A stretch of 64,000 bases of DNA from assembly GCF_021432065.1 (NCBI RefSeq), contig NZ_CP090365.1:1054001-1118000 (forward strand). Reading direction: 5' to 3'. The translations under genes were made by a program, and so were the position numbers. The notes beneath the pieces are model-generated. The model did no database searches and was not told the DNA's origin. It saw only the letters and a program-made list of their open reading frames with translations. The DNA is from Photobacterium sp. TLY01. Its GTDB lineage: Bacteria; Pseudomonadota; Gammaproteobacteria; Enterobacterales; Vibrionaceae. Each line of letters starts with the position of its first letter. Position 1 is the stretch's first letter. Below, in pieces: positions 9,489 through 19,491 of the stretch.

Positions 9489-10424
9489 ATGCGTCGATTT
9501 GAAAACTTGCTCTTTATCAGTGATGGTGTGCAGGATGAATTGGATGGATTGAAACAGGCCATCAGCCTGTCACAAGCTCACCACAGCACCCTGACTGTGT
9601 TGATTATTTATCCTGAATTGCCTGATTCGCTGGGAAATTATCAGGGGAATTGGGAACAAGCTCTGATTGAAAACACCAAACTACAGATTGCACAGGCAAA
9701 ATCCGCCTTGTCATTCTCCGAACAATCTGTGATGCCAATCATTCTGGCACAAAGCAGCAAAAAGCCCTCGACCTTAATTATTCAGCATGTCATCAGAGAC
9801 AACTATGACATGGTGATCAAATCTGCCAGTTTCAATCAGAATGAGGCTGGATTGAAAGCGATTGATATGGAATTACTCAGGCAGTGCCCCTGCCCGGTCT
9901 GGCTGTGCCGTCCCATTACCCATGCGCAGAGAAAAGTTCATGTCGCAGTAGCGATTGATGCCGAAAACAATAGCAGGGAAGAAACGGATCTGGATCTGAT
10001 GCTGCTCCAGCTATCCCGCTCGCTGGCGGACGATTGCGACGGCAGTCTGAACATCATTTCCTGCTGGGATTTCCCATACGAAGAAATTACCGGCAACCCG
10101 TTTATTCATGTCCCAGAGCAGGAGCTTCAGCTGTCCATCAAGGAAGCGGAACAAAAAAACATAGATGGGCTGAAAAAACTGATCACCCTATCTGGCATTA
10201 GCGGGCCGGTAAAAGAATTCCATCCCAAAGGCCTTCCGCAAACTTGCATCCCCGACATCATTGAAAGCGAAGGCATTGAGTTGTTGATTATGGGAACAGT
10301 TGCCCGATCGGGCATACCCGGATTTATTATGGGAAATACTGCTGAGGATATTATCCAGAATACGAAATGCTCGATTCTGGCGCTCAAGCCCAAAGGTTTT
10401 GTATCGGATGTAAAAGCTTATTAG
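9489..10424 (+). CDS. uspE: tandem universal stress protein (UspE-like)
   Basis: A 311-residue protein made of two Usp domains (about 1-150 and 155-305). The second ends in the nucleotide-binding pattern GTVARSGIPGFIMGNTAEDI, the G-x2-G-x9-G(S/T)-type loop in its UspE form. UspE proteins accumulate in growth arrest and affect stress resistance, motility and aggregation. AGGAGATCATCCGT precedes the ATG. It is monocistronic, with a strong hairpin after it shared with the convergent chitinase. The uspE symbol is by architecture; another tandem Usp paralogue is possible. Confidence 0.85.
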   Translation: MRRFENLLFISDGVQDELDGLKQAISLSQAHHSTLTVLIIYPELPDSLGNYQGNWEQALIENTKLQIAQAKSALSFSEQSVMPIILAQSSKKPSTLIIQHVIRDNYDMVIKSASFNQNEAGLKAIDMELLRQCPCPVWLCRPITHAQRKVHVAVAIDAENNSREETDLDLMLLQLSRSLADDCDGSLNIISCWDFPYEEITGNPFIHVPEQELQLSIKEAEQKNIDGLKKLITLSGISGPVKEFHPKGLPQTCIPDIIESEGIELLIMGTVARSGIPGFIMGNTAEDIIQNTKCSILALKPKGFVSDVKAY

Positions 10425-10466
10425 CGTAAGTATTACCGTTGTCGATAATGATGAAAACGTCACAAC

Positions 10467-10494
10467 AAAAAACGGGCTGCCACTTGGCAGCCCG
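10467..10494 (-). terminator. terminator between Usp and chitinase genes
   Basis: A nine-base perfect stem CGGGCTGCC/GGCAGCCCG with a four-base loop. On the minus strand it is followed by GTTTTTTG, so it ends the chitinase transcript and may also work for the Usp gene. Confidence 0.85.
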
Positions 10495-10522
10495 CATCTC
10501 ACTGAAACCTATAGGGCATATT

Positions 10523-13063
10523 TTACTGTGCGTTCATCGCATCCAGCTTCGCACCTACCGGGCCGGAGAAGTTGTAACCGTCATGCTTATCCCAGTTAAT
10601 TGACCAGGTCATGACCCCAGCATAATTACTGTAATTAAACGCAGGAACCACAGTCTGACAATGGGTACCCAAGGTCAGACAGTCCAGCGCATCCAGAATA
10701 TTCTGAGTCGGCGCCTGACCTGAGTTGGCAGAGCTGGGGCCGGATGGCAGACCAATGGCAACCTGATCATCACGCAGTGGCGCAAATTGCTCGCCATTGG
10801 CTAAAGTGAATCCCTCGATCAGCATTTTGGACTGTGCCACCATCATATCGACAGATCCTTCCGGTGCTGCACCTGGCAGATATGGGTTTGGCAAACCACC
10901 ATTGTTGTATAACTGCACATGCAGCAGATCCAAGGTATCACGCAGTGCATCAATCAGTGGAATGTAAGCGCCCCAGATACCGGAATACGCCACCATACCG
11001 CCCTGCACATACGGATGTTCAGGAGCCATCGTCAGGTACATATCCCCGCCCATATTGGCTTCAATCTGCTTCAGCGCGCGAGGCAGACGCGCCTGAATCT
11101 GAGAACCATGAACCAGGTTGGAGCCGCTTTCAAGGTCAATATCCAGTCCATCAAATCCCCATTCGTTGATCAACGCAGTCAGACTACTGACAAAATGCTG
11201 TTCGTCCGAATCCGTATTGAGGGTAATGGTGCCTTCAGCGCCGCCAAGGGATAAAACAAATTTCTTACCCTGAGCCTGCAGCGCCGCCATGTCCTGCTTG
11301 AACTTCTGAGGATCCAGTGCCGGACAGCTGCTGTGCATATCACCACTGTACAGGTTGAAATGAACTGTCCCCGTGCTGTTGCGATCGTTCTCTGCAAAGG
11401 CAATATCGATGATATCCCATGCATCGGACATCTCACTGAGGTTCATCGGACAACCCGCGCCATTGACAAAGTTATGCCAGTAACCAATCAGCTTATGGGT
11501 TTTGGCTGACTGCTGAAGCACCTTAACGGTCGAGGCAGCAGACGTGACTGTCAGTCCGGTTGCATCTGTAGCCCTCGCAGAGACGGTGTAATTCCCCACA
11601 GCGCCTGGCGTCCAGTTTGTGCTGTATGGCGAGCTGGTATCTGTCGCAACGACTGCACCATTGACCAGGAACGCCACACTACTCACCGTGCTGTTCAGTG
11701 ATGCCGCATCTGCAGACACAACAACAGATTTACCTAGCCCCACAGCTGTGCCGGATGACGGCGATGTCAGCGTCACGACCAAAGGTTCGTCACTGACATT
11801 GACCAGAACACCCGCGCTGCCCTGATTGTCTTCATTATCTGTTGCGACAGCCGACAAGCTGACTGAACCGTTTCCTGTCGCTGTCCATGTAACACTATAG
11901 GGTGCTGACGTATCGATGCCTAAACTCTGCCCAGCGGCAAAGAATTCCACTTGCGACACCGAACCATCAGCATCAGTTGCATCGACAGATAGCGTGACAA
12001 CGTCACCGTTCAGAACGGTCGCATTATCGGCCGGAGAGCTAAAGGTGACTGTCGGCACAACTGCACAGATCCCCTGTGCTGTCCAGGCATCGGTCCAATA
12101 AAGTCCGGTTCCCGGTTCGTAGGCCCAGGCCGAGTCTGACGAACACCAGCCAGCCACATCACAGCTATATTTATAATTTGCACTTTGAACCAGATCCCCA
12201 ACCTGATAACTGGTGCCAGCCTGATAGACAGGTACGCCAGCACAGCCGCCGCCAGTGGCCCCAGAAACAGCAACCGTAACGACTGAGCTCCAGGTCACCG
12301 CACCATCATCGTCTGTGGCTTTTGATTTAAATGCGTGGCTGCCCGCAGTGGCAGACCAGGCCGATTCGAAGGGCGAGGAACTTGCCGTCCCTACCAGTTG
12401 GTCATCCACATAAAATTCAACAGAAGCCACTGTACCATCCTGATCCGTGGCATCGGCACTGAGCGTGACAAGATCACCTTCCTTGATTTGTGAAACGGTC
12501 GTCGGATTCGTCAGTGCCACGCTAGGAGGTTGGTTGTTACCTTCAGCCACCACACTGATAGTCACGGAATCGGTTCGGCTCGCACCCTTATCATCGGTTG
12601 CCACAACACTGACTGTATGGTTCCCTTCAACCGTATTCCAAGGCACAGAATACGGTGCGGTATCATCCATACCCACGGTATTGCCGTCCACTTTGAAAGT
12701 AACATCAACCACCTGACCATCACTGTCACTCGCATTGGCAGTCAAAGCGATGGCTTCATTCACACCAAACTGGGCATTATTTAACGGTGACGTCAAAGAC
12801 ACAGTCGGACGCTGGTTCCCGTCAGGTGCATCGCACACTCCCAGCAGAGACCATTCTTCGTAAGGATCAGAATATTGCACAGGATCTTTCCCCTGACTCC
12901 ACCAGTTCGCCTGGTAGGCATTATCCAGATGCTGGACTTGTGTCCCGCCGCTGTAAGGCGCACCACTTTCCCAGACCGGCAAAGTGGTACAGTCAATTGC
13001 ATAAGCCGATACCGGGCTGGCCAGTACCAGTGCAATTGCCGTATGAATGAGGTTTTTTTGCAT
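10523..13063 (-). CDS. secreted modular chitinase, GH18 with CBM5/12 and Ig-like repeats
   Basis: 846 residues from the ATG at 13063. Upstream Met codons are rejected because AAGGACGTTAACA sits correctly here and the protein then begins with a Sec signal ending SAYA. Order: signal peptide; CBM5/12-type chitin-binding module (about 23-78); two Ig-like domains (about 85-265); a second, Trp-rich chitin-binding module (about 273-335); two more Ig-like domains (about 337-515); and a GH18 catalytic domain (about 520-846). The GH18 signature FDGLDIDLES supplies the catalytic Glu. It hydrolyses chitin outside the cell, probably after type II secretion. Size and order resemble the Vibrio ChiA-2 type enzyme. 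Confidence 0.93.
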   Translation of the reverse strand: MQKNLIHTAIALVLASPVSAYAIDCTTLPVWESGAPYSGGTQVQHLDNAYQANWWSQGKDPVQYSDPYEEWSLLGVCDAPDGNQRPTVSLTSPLNNAQFGVNEAIALTANASDSDGQVVDVTFKVDGNTVGMDDTAPYSVPWNTVEGNHTVSVVATDDKGASRTDSVTISVVAEGNNQPPSVALTNPTTVSQIKEGDLVTLSADATDQDGTVASVEFYVDDQLVGTASSSPFESAWSATAGSHAFKSKATDDDGAVTWSSVVTVAVSGATGGGCAGVPVYQAGTSYQVGDLVQSANYKYSCDVAGWCSSDSAWAYEPGTGLYWTDAWTAQGICAVVPTVTFSSPADNATVLNGDVVTLSVDATDADGSVSQVEFFAAGQSLGIDTSAPYSVTWTATGNGSVSLSAVATDNEDNQGSAGVLVNVSDEPLVVTLTSPSSGTAVGLGKSVVVSADAASLNSTVSSVAFLVNGAVVATDTSSPYSTNWTPGAVGNYTVSARATDATGLTVTSAASTVKVLQQSAKTHKLIGYWHNFVNGAGCPMNLSEMSDAWDIIDIAFAENDRNSTGTVHFNLYSGDMHSSCPALDPQKFKQDMAALQAQGKKFVLSLGGAEGTITLNTDSDEQHFVSSLTALINEWGFDGLDIDLESGSNLVHGSQIQARLPRALKQIEANMGGDMYLTMAPEHPYVQGGMVAYSGIWGAYIPLIDALRDTLDLLHVQLYNNGGLPNPYLPGAAPEGSVDMMVAQSKMLIEGFTLANGEQFAPLRDDQVAIGLPSGPSSANSGQAPTQNILDALDCLTLGTHCQTVVPAFNYSNYAGVMTWSINWDKHDGYNFSGPVGAKLDAMNAQ

Positions 13064-13289
13064 TGTTAACGTCCTTATTCTCTTAAATGAAGATTTTCCC
13101 AAAGAGTTAGTTGCTTAGTTCAGATAGAAAATTATCCAGACCAATCATGGACGACTTTTTAAGCAATGATAAATAAGACAAGAGGGAATTGAGTACAACC
13201 CTCAGCGAACTCTCATTTTAAGATCTGTACATACAGTTCGAACGCAAAAAGACCGAAGAAAGATCACTTTTAGCAGGGAAGAAAACAAG

Positions 13290-13318
13290 GGGAATAATAA
13301 GGGGGCTGAGCGCCCCCC
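13290..13318 (-). terminator. terminator of the cation antiporter gene
   Basis: GGGGGC/GCCCCC stem with a five-base loop. It is followed on the minus strand by TTATTATT and lies about 25 bp after the stop at 13344. On the plus strand it is followed by CTTTCTTTTT, so it may act both ways. Confidence 0.6.
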
Positions 13319-13343
13319 TTTCTTTTTGCTGCCGGTGAAATAA

Positions 13344-14315
13344 TCAGCCAGCGACAGTACTAAATAAAAATAAGTTGTAGGCGACAATGGCAATCAGTAA
13401 CAACAAACCTTCAAAGCGGTTGATGCGACCCGGACCACGGAAGCCCATGCACATCACAACCAGGGCAACGGTCAGGCCCATCATGACAGTCCAGTCGCGG
13501 GCAAACACTTCAACGCCAATACCGCTGATCGGTGAAATCACACCCGCAATACCAATGACTGCCAGTATGTTAAACATATTGGAACCGACAACATTACCAA
13601 TCGCGATATCGTGTTCACCTTTACGTGCCGCTGCCACAGAAGCAGCCAATTCAGGTAATGATGTTCCCAGGGCCACAATCGTCAGACCAATGATCAAATC
13701 GCTGACACCAAGCGACTGAGCAATGGTGACCGCCCCCCAAACCAGAATTCGGGAACTCACGACCAAGAGCACCAAACCAATCAACAGCCACATCATGGCA
13801 TTCTTTAAGGGCATCGCATGTTCTTTGAGTTCGCTTTCTGTTTCTGCTTCCAGCGCATCGCCTTTCCCTTTCAATGCAGAATAAATCGACCAGCCAATCA
13901 AGCCAAAAAAACCAATCAGCAAGACAATCGCTTCAACGCGAGTCAACTCACCGTCCCAGAGCAGAATACCTGCGAGGATACCGATGAGTATCAGCAGCGG
14001 AAGCTCTTTTCTGATGATATTTGACTGAACGGCAATCGGGGCAATGATTGCCGTAATCCCAAGAATCAGACCGATATTGACAATATTAGAACCCAGTGCA
14101 TTCCCGAGCGCCAGATCCGGTTTACCATCAATTGATGCCATGGCAGAGACCACCATTTCAGGTGCCGAAGTACCAAAGCCCACAATAATCATACCGATTA
14201 ATAATGGCGGCATACCGAAATGGCCGGCACTGGCAGCAGCACCGTCGACAAATTTATCTGCACTCCAGACTAAAAGAGCAAACCCCAGCAATAAGGCTAA
14301 TGATGCGGTGATCAT
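13344..14315 (-). CDS. CaCA-family calcium/sodium antiporter (YrbG-like)
   Basis: A 323-residue polytopic protein with the two inverted alpha-repeats of the cation/Ca2+ exchanger superfamily: GFGTSAPEMVVS with GNALGSNIVNIGL in the first half, and ALGTSLPELAASV with GNVVGSNMFNIL in the second. An acidic cytoplasmic loop (EAETESELKE) separates them. Such proteins exchange Ca2+ for Na+ or H+ across the inner membrane. The frame extends to a TTG at 14330, but the ATG at 14315 gives a normal N-terminus with GGGATG before it. It appears to be a single-gene unit. Confidence 0.9.
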   Translation of the reverse strand: MITASLALLLGFALLVWSADKFVDGAAASAGHFGMPPLLIGMIIVGFGTSAPEMVVSAMASIDGKPDLALGNALGSNIVNIGLILGITAIIAPIAVQSNIIRKELPLLILIGILAGILLWDGELTRVEAIVLLIGFFGLIGWSIYSALKGKGDALEAETESELKEHAMPLKNAMMWLLIGLVLLVVSSRILVWGAVTIAQSLGVSDLIIGLTIVALGTSLPELAASVAAARKGEHDIAIGNVVGSNMFNILAVIGIAGVISPISGIGVEVFARDWTVMMGLTVALVVMCMGFRGPGRINRFEGLLLLIAIVAYNLFLFSTVAG

Positions 14316-14609
14316 GTATGTACATCCCAATGTTTAACAAAAAGTAACGTTCAAAAATGAGTAAAAAAACAGGTTGTACGAACGTTTTCACGAACACGGG
14401 ATTTAAGCGCGCCAAGAATAATGGGTTTACAGATTTTATGGTAGCAAAATTATCACAGGATACTGATAAATCTCACTGTCTGATTCACCGCCTATCCTTG
14501 GCTGAAATATGCGGTGAATCCAGAAAAAGAAACGCTCTGATAATTCCTGAAACACACTGTGTTCTCAGCACACGAATGGCATAACCATGAACCGGTACTG
14601 ACAGTGTAA

Positions 14610-16457
14610 TCAGAGATAAACGAACAACCGCAATGTGGAGGACAACTCGTCACTTTGCCACTGCTGATAGGTGACTTCAGTGCGTAATCCCAGTTGCTGA
14701 CTGAGTGCCCAGTGCCAGCTCGCCGTTGATTCCGTCCGCCAACGCATCGCATCCCACTGGTAAAGCCCTTGCGCCGACACAGCCAGTTTGTGCGCTTCAC
14801 TCGCCTGCCAGACCAGTCCGGACTCCATCCCCAAGCCCAGAGACAGATTCTCACCCTGCGCATCAAAATAGTTCAGCTCCGAAGACATGAGCGCATAAAA
14901 GTGCATCCGGTTCGCATCCCCCCAGGATTTACCGTATCCGCCCTGCATGAAATATCTGCCTGTCAGGTCAACCGTACCGGGCTGCTGGTCATAGCCGGCA
15001 CGAATATTCCAGGAGAGTGAATCAAAGACCCGATAATCAGGCGCCAGTGACATGGCATCAATCAGATAAAGCTGGTTCAGATCCACATCGCCATCCTGGT
15101 CAACCCCTAGTTGCAGGTCGAAAAAGCTGATCTGTGCCCCCGGAATGTAACCGCCTGCATTATCCAATAGATCATGATAAGCCACGCGCCATTCCAGTAA
15201 CGCCTGATCGGCGTTGTGATTGCTGTAGCGGTAACCCAGTCCAAGCCGGCTTGAATTATGACCTTCATCGGGCGACATGGCAGGCCTTACGGGGTCAGAG
15301 AATGGCGATGGGGTATCCAGCCGACTTCTGGCAATCAGCAGTTTCTGTAACTGAGGTGCAATCTCTTCCCGGGCTAACGCCTGATCATAAAATTCAAAGT
15401 TGAGCCACTCATAAGCCATTTCCAGAATGGCGGCTCTTTCACTCAGTGAGCCTTCAGTCGGATACTGGCCCGACATGGCTGCCCGTGCTGATAAGAGCTG
15501 CTGATCATCCAACTGCTCAGCGTAATGCATTAAACGTGTACCAAAAGAAGCCCGATATTTAGGAGCGTCGAGCAGTCCTTTTTCTCTGAGCACTTTGACC
15601 GTGTCTGACGGAATCGCCTGAAAATCAAAACCAGAAGTCAGATCCAACCCTTCCCTGCCCGCTTCAAGCAGTGCCAGCAGCTGATAGGAGCAATTCTCGT
15701 CAATGAAATAATAGTCAAACTCAACACCATTCATTTCCCAGAGATGGCGCAGGACCTGCTGCACTTCTTCTTCATCCAGGTTTAAGGCATATTCCCAAAT
15801 ATCTCTTGATTCTAAATCATTGTATTCACGAACTTTTCGGTAGTAAGGCATGACACTGAAGGTGCCGGGATAACTCCCGAACAACCCTTTCGTCGCGTAC
15901 AAAAATGCATTGTCATTGCTCGCTGGCGTGGCGGCAAAATTGATGGCAAAGGCCACTAATTCGCGGTGTCGGTTCTGATCTTTTGCATCAACACGCAGTA
16001 AGGTATGCCCGAACATAGACGATGGGCTGTTCATAAATGCGGTCGGGAAAACCAGTGTCAGCCCTTTGGGGTTCAGTGCTTGCTTCCACAGCTCTTGCTC
16101 AGGACAAACGGGAGTTGGCCAATCTGTATGTAATTTTTGCTTTAACCAATGAAATCGAGCCGGATAACGGCAGCTTAAACGCTGATCATTCAGTGAGCTA
16201 TCGGGCTGTTTTGCTTCGCTGTCAAAGCCTTCAACGGTTGCCTTCAACTCGGCCAGTGGATCATCTTTTCCCTGCGGACTGAGAAAGAAAGCAGGCGAAT
16301 CGACCAGGCTGTGAAACGACCCTGTCAGGCCGGGCTGATAATGCCCCAATGTATGCCAATAATCTGAGGTGGAAAGGTGCACCAGATCTTGCTGGGTGTA
16401 CGCAAAAGCTGTGCTGCTGAAAACGCTGAGAGGGAGCAGTGATAACCAGAACTTCAT
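14610..16457 (-). CDS. DUF4105 (Lnb N-terminal-like) envelope protein with beta-barrel-like C-terminus
   Basis: A 615-residue protein with a signal peptide ending AFA. The central DUF4105 domain (about 110-300) has the papain-like features MFGHTLLRVDA (His) and YYFIDENCSYQLLALLE (Cys), the conserved His and Cys expected of a thiol catalytic core. The C-terminal half is rich in alternating aromatic strands and ends LFVYL, suggesting an outer-membrane barrel or beta domain. The substrate is unknown; lysis of peptide or lipoprotein bonds is only inferred from the fold. It follows the DUF3015 gene on the same strand, with a terminator between them, so it may also have its own promoter. Confidence 0.85.
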   Translation of the reverse strand: MKFWLSLLPLSVFSSTAFAYTQQDLVHLSTSDYWHTLGHYQPGLTGSFHSLVDSPAFFLSPQGKDDPLAELKATVEGFDSEAKQPDSSLNDQRLSCRYPARFHWLKQKLHTDWPTPVCPEQELWKQALNPKGLTLVFPTAFMNSPSSMFGHTLLRVDAKDQNRHRELVAFAINFAATPASNDNAFLYATKGLFGSYPGTFSVMPYYRKVREYNDLESRDIWEYALNLDEEEVQQVLRHLWEMNGVEFDYYFIDENCSYQLLALLEAGREGLDLTSGFDFQAIPSDTVKVLREKGLLDAPKYRASFGTRLMHYAEQLDDQQLLSARAAMSGQYPTEGSLSERAAILEMAYEWLNFEFYDQALAREEIAPQLQKLLIARSRLDTPSPFSDPVRPAMSPDEGHNSSRLGLGYRYSNHNADQALLEWRVAYHDLLDNAGGYIPGAQISFFDLQLGVDQDGDVDLNQLYLIDAMSLAPDYRVFDSLSWNIRAGYDQQPGTVDLTGRYFMQGGYGKSWGDANRMHFYALMSSELNYFDAQGENLSLGLGMESGLVWQASEAHKLAVSAQGLYQWDAMRWRTESTASWHWALSQQLGLRTEVTYQQWQSDELSSTLRLFVYL

Positions 16458-16520
16458 GACAACATCGATGGGATCAAATAGGTTCAGTCAAGCGCGTTGA
16501 ATGAACAAAGCACCAGATTA

Positions 16521-16553
16521 GAAAAAGATACAGCGCCCATTGGCGCTGTATCT
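16521..16553 (-). terminator. strong terminator after the DUF3015 gene
   Basis: Twelve-bp perfect stem AGATACAGCGCC/GGCGCTGTATCT with a 4-base loop and a TTTTTC tail on the minus strand. It partly or fully separates DUF3015 from DUF4105 expression. Confidence 0.88.
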
Positions 16554-16576
16554 GAGCAGTTCACGCCTGAAATCAA

Positions 16577-17059
16577 TTACAGTGCGTAAGCTGCCAGTGT
16601 GTTCTGATCAGCAACCATAGTGTTCAGGTTCGCCAGAACATCTGCAGAAGTGACGTTCTCAGAAGCGAAGATAGACGCATAGTTATGACGAGCAGTCGCG
16701 TTAAATTCAGCTTTAGCTTCATCGCTCATGCCCCAGACGTCAGTCAGGGTTGCCAGCGTTTCACCTTCACCGCGTGCGATATCACGAGCCAGGTTGTCCA
16801 TGTTACCGTCGATAAACATCGCCAGTTTTTCTTTAGAAGTGATCACGCCGTTGCCGTCACAGCCCAGTGTGCCGAAGGTGATACCGAAAGTCTGGTTACC
16901 AGAAGTACCGTTCGTTGTCGCACCCAGTACTTTAAACACTTTGCCTTCTTGACCGGCAAACACCATAGAACCCAGACCACAACCGATATCCTGATCAGCC
17001 ATTGCTTGAGAGAATGGCATCATGCCCGCGAAAACTGCCGCTGCAATTACTTTTTTCAT
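16577..17059 (-). CDS. DUF3015-family periplasmic protein
   Basis: 160 residues with a Sec signal ending AMA, then DIGCGLGSMVFAGQEGK and a later GTLGCDGNG, the paired cysteines and glycine-rich start of DUF3015. The function is unknown; the family is common in marine gammaproteobacteria. AAGGAATAACA precedes the ATG. The protein is short, acidic and likely periplasmic. It sits directly upstream of DUF4105, but a strong terminator separates them, suggesting DUF3015 is made in larger amounts. In my recollection the two families co-occur often; I could not verify this. Confidence 0.85.
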   Translation of the reverse strand: MKKVIAAAVFAGMMPFSQAMADQDIGCGLGSMVFAGQEGKVFKVLGATTNGTSGNQTFGITFGTLGCDGNGVITSKEKLAMFIDGNMDNLARDIARGEGETLATLTDVWGMSDEAKAEFNATARHNYASIFASENVTSADVLANLNTMVADQNTLAAYAL

Positions 17060-17281
17060 TGTTATTCCTTAGACTTAATTAACACAAAATGCTTGCATCA
17101 CTCTTATGCGTCCAAAATCATAACAACTTAAAGCGACATTTCAATTTATACAGGGCAAAAACTTATTTCTTTACAATTTCTTAGCTCAAGACCTGATTTT
17201 TATTCATATTCATCCTTTTGATTGAGTTAAAAACAACCAATCCAGACGAAATCACTCAACCGAATCACGGCGATCTGAACC

Positions 17282-18043
17282 TCACTCATGATGCGTATTC
17301 GCGATACTTTTGACTTTATCGACTAAATCAATTGGCAAGGGGAATACAATGGTTGATGTTCGATCATTGGCAATTTCAGTTAATGTCTGCAGGTAACGAA
17401 GTTGAATGGCATTAGGCGCTTTATTTAGCACTTCTGCTGCCTCCATCAATTTTTTAGATGCTTCCAGCTCACCCGTGGCATGAATCACTTTTGCACGACG
17501 TGAACGCTCAGCCTCAGCCTGGCGAGCTAATGCACGCACCATACTGTCATCCAGATCGACATGTTTGATTTCAACATTTGCTATCTTAATGCCCCAGTTG
17601 TCAGTGTGCATATCAAGAATGCCCTGCAAATCTTTATTCAGTTCATCTCTTGCTGACAGCAATTCGTCCAACTCATGCTGGCCAAGCACTGAACGCAATG
17701 TTGTTTGGGACAATTGACTGGTTGCTTCAAGATAATTTTCGACATTGATGATTGCCATTTTGGGATCAATCACCCGAAAATAAACCACGGCATTGACCTT
17801 AACCGACACATTATCTTTGGTGATCAGATCCTGTGTTGGCACATCCAGCACTATGGTTCTCAGATCGACCCGAACCATTTGTTGAATGATCGGGATAATG
17901 ATGATCAAACCAGGCCCTTTTACTTCATAAAAGCGCCCCAACAGAAAGACAACAGCACGCTCATACTCACGCAATACTCTGAACATGCTGATGATCAGCG
18001 CGAGTACCAGCACAATGACAGTTGCCAGGGTATAGGTAATCAT
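17282..18043 (-). CDS. slipin (stomatin-like SPFH protein)
   Basis: 253 residues. An N-terminal hydrophobic hairpin or anchor (about 1-21) is followed by the SPFH/band-7 domain with [14 protein letters not shown] and [13 protein letters not shown] coiled-coil region rich in Ala/Glu/Arg (about 165-215) ends the protein. Slipins form oligomeric rings in the membrane and are nearly always paired with NfeD, as here: the ATG follows the NfeD stop by three bases. The partner protease is thought to act on slipin or on membrane proteins it scaffolds. AAGGAATAAACC precedes the start. Confidence 0.93.
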   Translation of the reverse strand: MITYTLATVIVLVLALIISMFRVLREYERAVVFLLGRFYEVKGPGLIIIIPIIQQMVRVDLRTIVLDVPTQDLITKDNVSVKVNAVVYFRVIDPKMAIINVENYLEATSQLSQTTLRSVLGQHELDELLSARDELNKDLQGILDMHTDNWGIKIANVEIKHVDLDDSMVRALARQAEAERSRRAKVIHATGELEASKKLMEAAEVLNKAPNAIQLRYLQTLTEIANDRTSTIVFPLPIDLVDKVKSIANTHHE

Positions 18044-18046
18044 GGT

Positions 18047-19441
18047 TTATTCCTTCTCTTTGGCCGCAACATGTAAACACAAGCCATCGACTTGCTTCAC
18101 AACAATTTCCTGACCAACCCGGAGCGGCGTGTCGCACCGGGCTTGCCAGATCTCACCCTCGACCAGCACCCGCCCCTCACCGGGGAAACCACTGACCACT
18201 TTACCGTGATCACCCAGGAGCATTTCTACCCCAGTTGAAACAGGCTTACGGCGGGTTTTGAGCAACAAAGTCAGAACGACAAAGGTAAACAGTGCTGAGG
18301 TAGCCGTCAGACCCACAATCAAAGGAACGGCAATTTGATACCCGGGTTCTTCGGTATCCATCAGCATGACAGAACCAATCACGAAGGAGACGATACCGCC
18401 CAGACCCAATATGCCAAAACTGGGGCTAAAGGCCTCTGCCACCATCAAAATGATCCCCAGAATGATCAACCCCAGCCCCGCATAGCTCACGGGCAGAAGT
18501 TGTAATGAATACATGGCCAGAATCAGACAAATACCACCGAGCACCCCTGGCAAGCCGACACCCGGGTTGTAAAACTCTAGCAGCAAGCCATAGATGCCAA
18601 TCAGCATAAGTATGTAGGCCACGTTCGGATTGGTAATGACAGCCAGAAACTTAAACCGCCAGTCCTGTTGGCGCTCTACGTACGCGACATTCTCAAGCGA
18701 TAATGTCTGCTTTACCCCGTTAATCAGCACGGTTCGCCCATTGATCTGGTTCACCAGATCATCGAGATCGGTTGCCATAAAGTCGATGACATTTTCTTTG
18801 AGTGCCCCTTCGGCATCCAAACTGGCCGCTTCCCGCACCGCTTTTTCTGCCCAGACTTCATTTCTGCCATGCAGTTTAGCCAGGCTGGTGATGTAAGCCG
18901 CCGCATCATTAATGACTTTCTTTTCCATCGCCGTTTCGGCTTTGACTTCATCCCCTGACTGCGTGCCTTCTGCGGGTTGCTTCGCCGCGTCATCCTTTCC
19001 TGCCGGTTCCTGATCGTCAGAGTCATCAAACGGATTATCTTTTTTGCCGCCTGGTGAGCCACCTGTTAGAGAAACAGGAGTAGCAGCGCCAAGATTTGTA
19101 CCCGGTGCCATCGCAGCAATATGGCTGGCATACAGAATATATGTCCCAGCGCTCGCTGCTCTGGCCCCTGAAGGGCCAACCCAGGTGGCCACGGCAACCG
19201 GCGATGTGGTGATAGCGCGGATGATTTCCCGCATTGAGGTGTCTAACCCACCCGGCGTGTCCATTTTCAGCACGATCAGTGCAGCCTGATCGTCGTGGGC
19301 CTGGTTGATTTCACGTGACACGAAATCGCTGACCGCAGGTCCGATCCCACCTTTGATATCAATTAACCATACATCGGATGCCTGAGAACACATCGGCCAA
19401 AGTACAGCAAGCCAGAATGTCAGAATGGAAAACAGCTTCAT
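18047..19441 (-). CDS. nfeD: NfeD-type membrane-bound ClpP-class serine protease
   Basis: 464 residues with a signal peptide. The ClpP/crotonase-like protease domain (about 22-235) shows MDTPGGLDTSMREI and the nucleophile segment GARAASAGTYI, placing the catalytic Ser at about 98; a Lys in the helix MEKKVINDAAAYI is the likely dyad partner. An acidic, low-complexity insert lies at about 125-165. Four or five membrane helices (about 265-395) and a C-terminal OB-fold (NfeD soluble domain, about 400-460) follow. This is the long, complete NfeD form. It is cotranscribed with the slipin. GGGAG lies eight bases before the ATG. Confidence 0.93.
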   Translation of the reverse strand: MKLFSILTFWLAVLWPMCSQASDVWLIDIKGGIGPAVSDFVSREINQAHDDQAALIVLKMDTPGGLDTSMREIIRAITTSPVAVATWVGPSGARAASAGTYILYASHIAAMAPGTNLGAATPVSLTGGSPGGKKDNPFDDSDDQEPAGKDDAAKQPAEGTQSGDEVKAETAMEKKVINDAAAYITSLAKLHGRNEVWAEKAVREAASLDAEGALKENVIDFMATDLDDLVNQINGRTVLINGVKQTLSLENVAYVERQQDWRFKFLAVITNPNVAYILMLIGIYGLLLEFYNPGVGLPGVLGGICLILAMYSLQLLPVSYAGLGLIILGIILMVAEAFSPSFGILGLGGIVSFVIGSVMLMDTEEPGYQIAVPLIVGLTATSALFTFVVLTLLLKTRRKPVSTGVEMLLGDHGKVVSGFPGEGRVLVEGEIWQARCDTPLRVGQEIVVKQVDGLCLHVAAKEKE

Positions 19442-19491
19442 GGCGCGTGCTCCCAGTAGGTGTACCAGACTGAACCAGAGAGAAAAACCTG

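Noticed and set aside
10834..11254. Two 111-codon plus-strand frames
   Set aside because: Antisense shadows of the GH18 catalytic domain.
12010..12279. Overlapping frames on both strands inside the chitinase
   Set aside because: Shadows of the chitin-binding and Ig-like repeats; the GH18 protein is continuous across the region.
14357..14584. 75-codon plus-strand frame between the antiporter and DUF4105 genes
   Set aside because: No ribosome site and no recognisable protein features; it falls in the promoter region of the antiporter gene.
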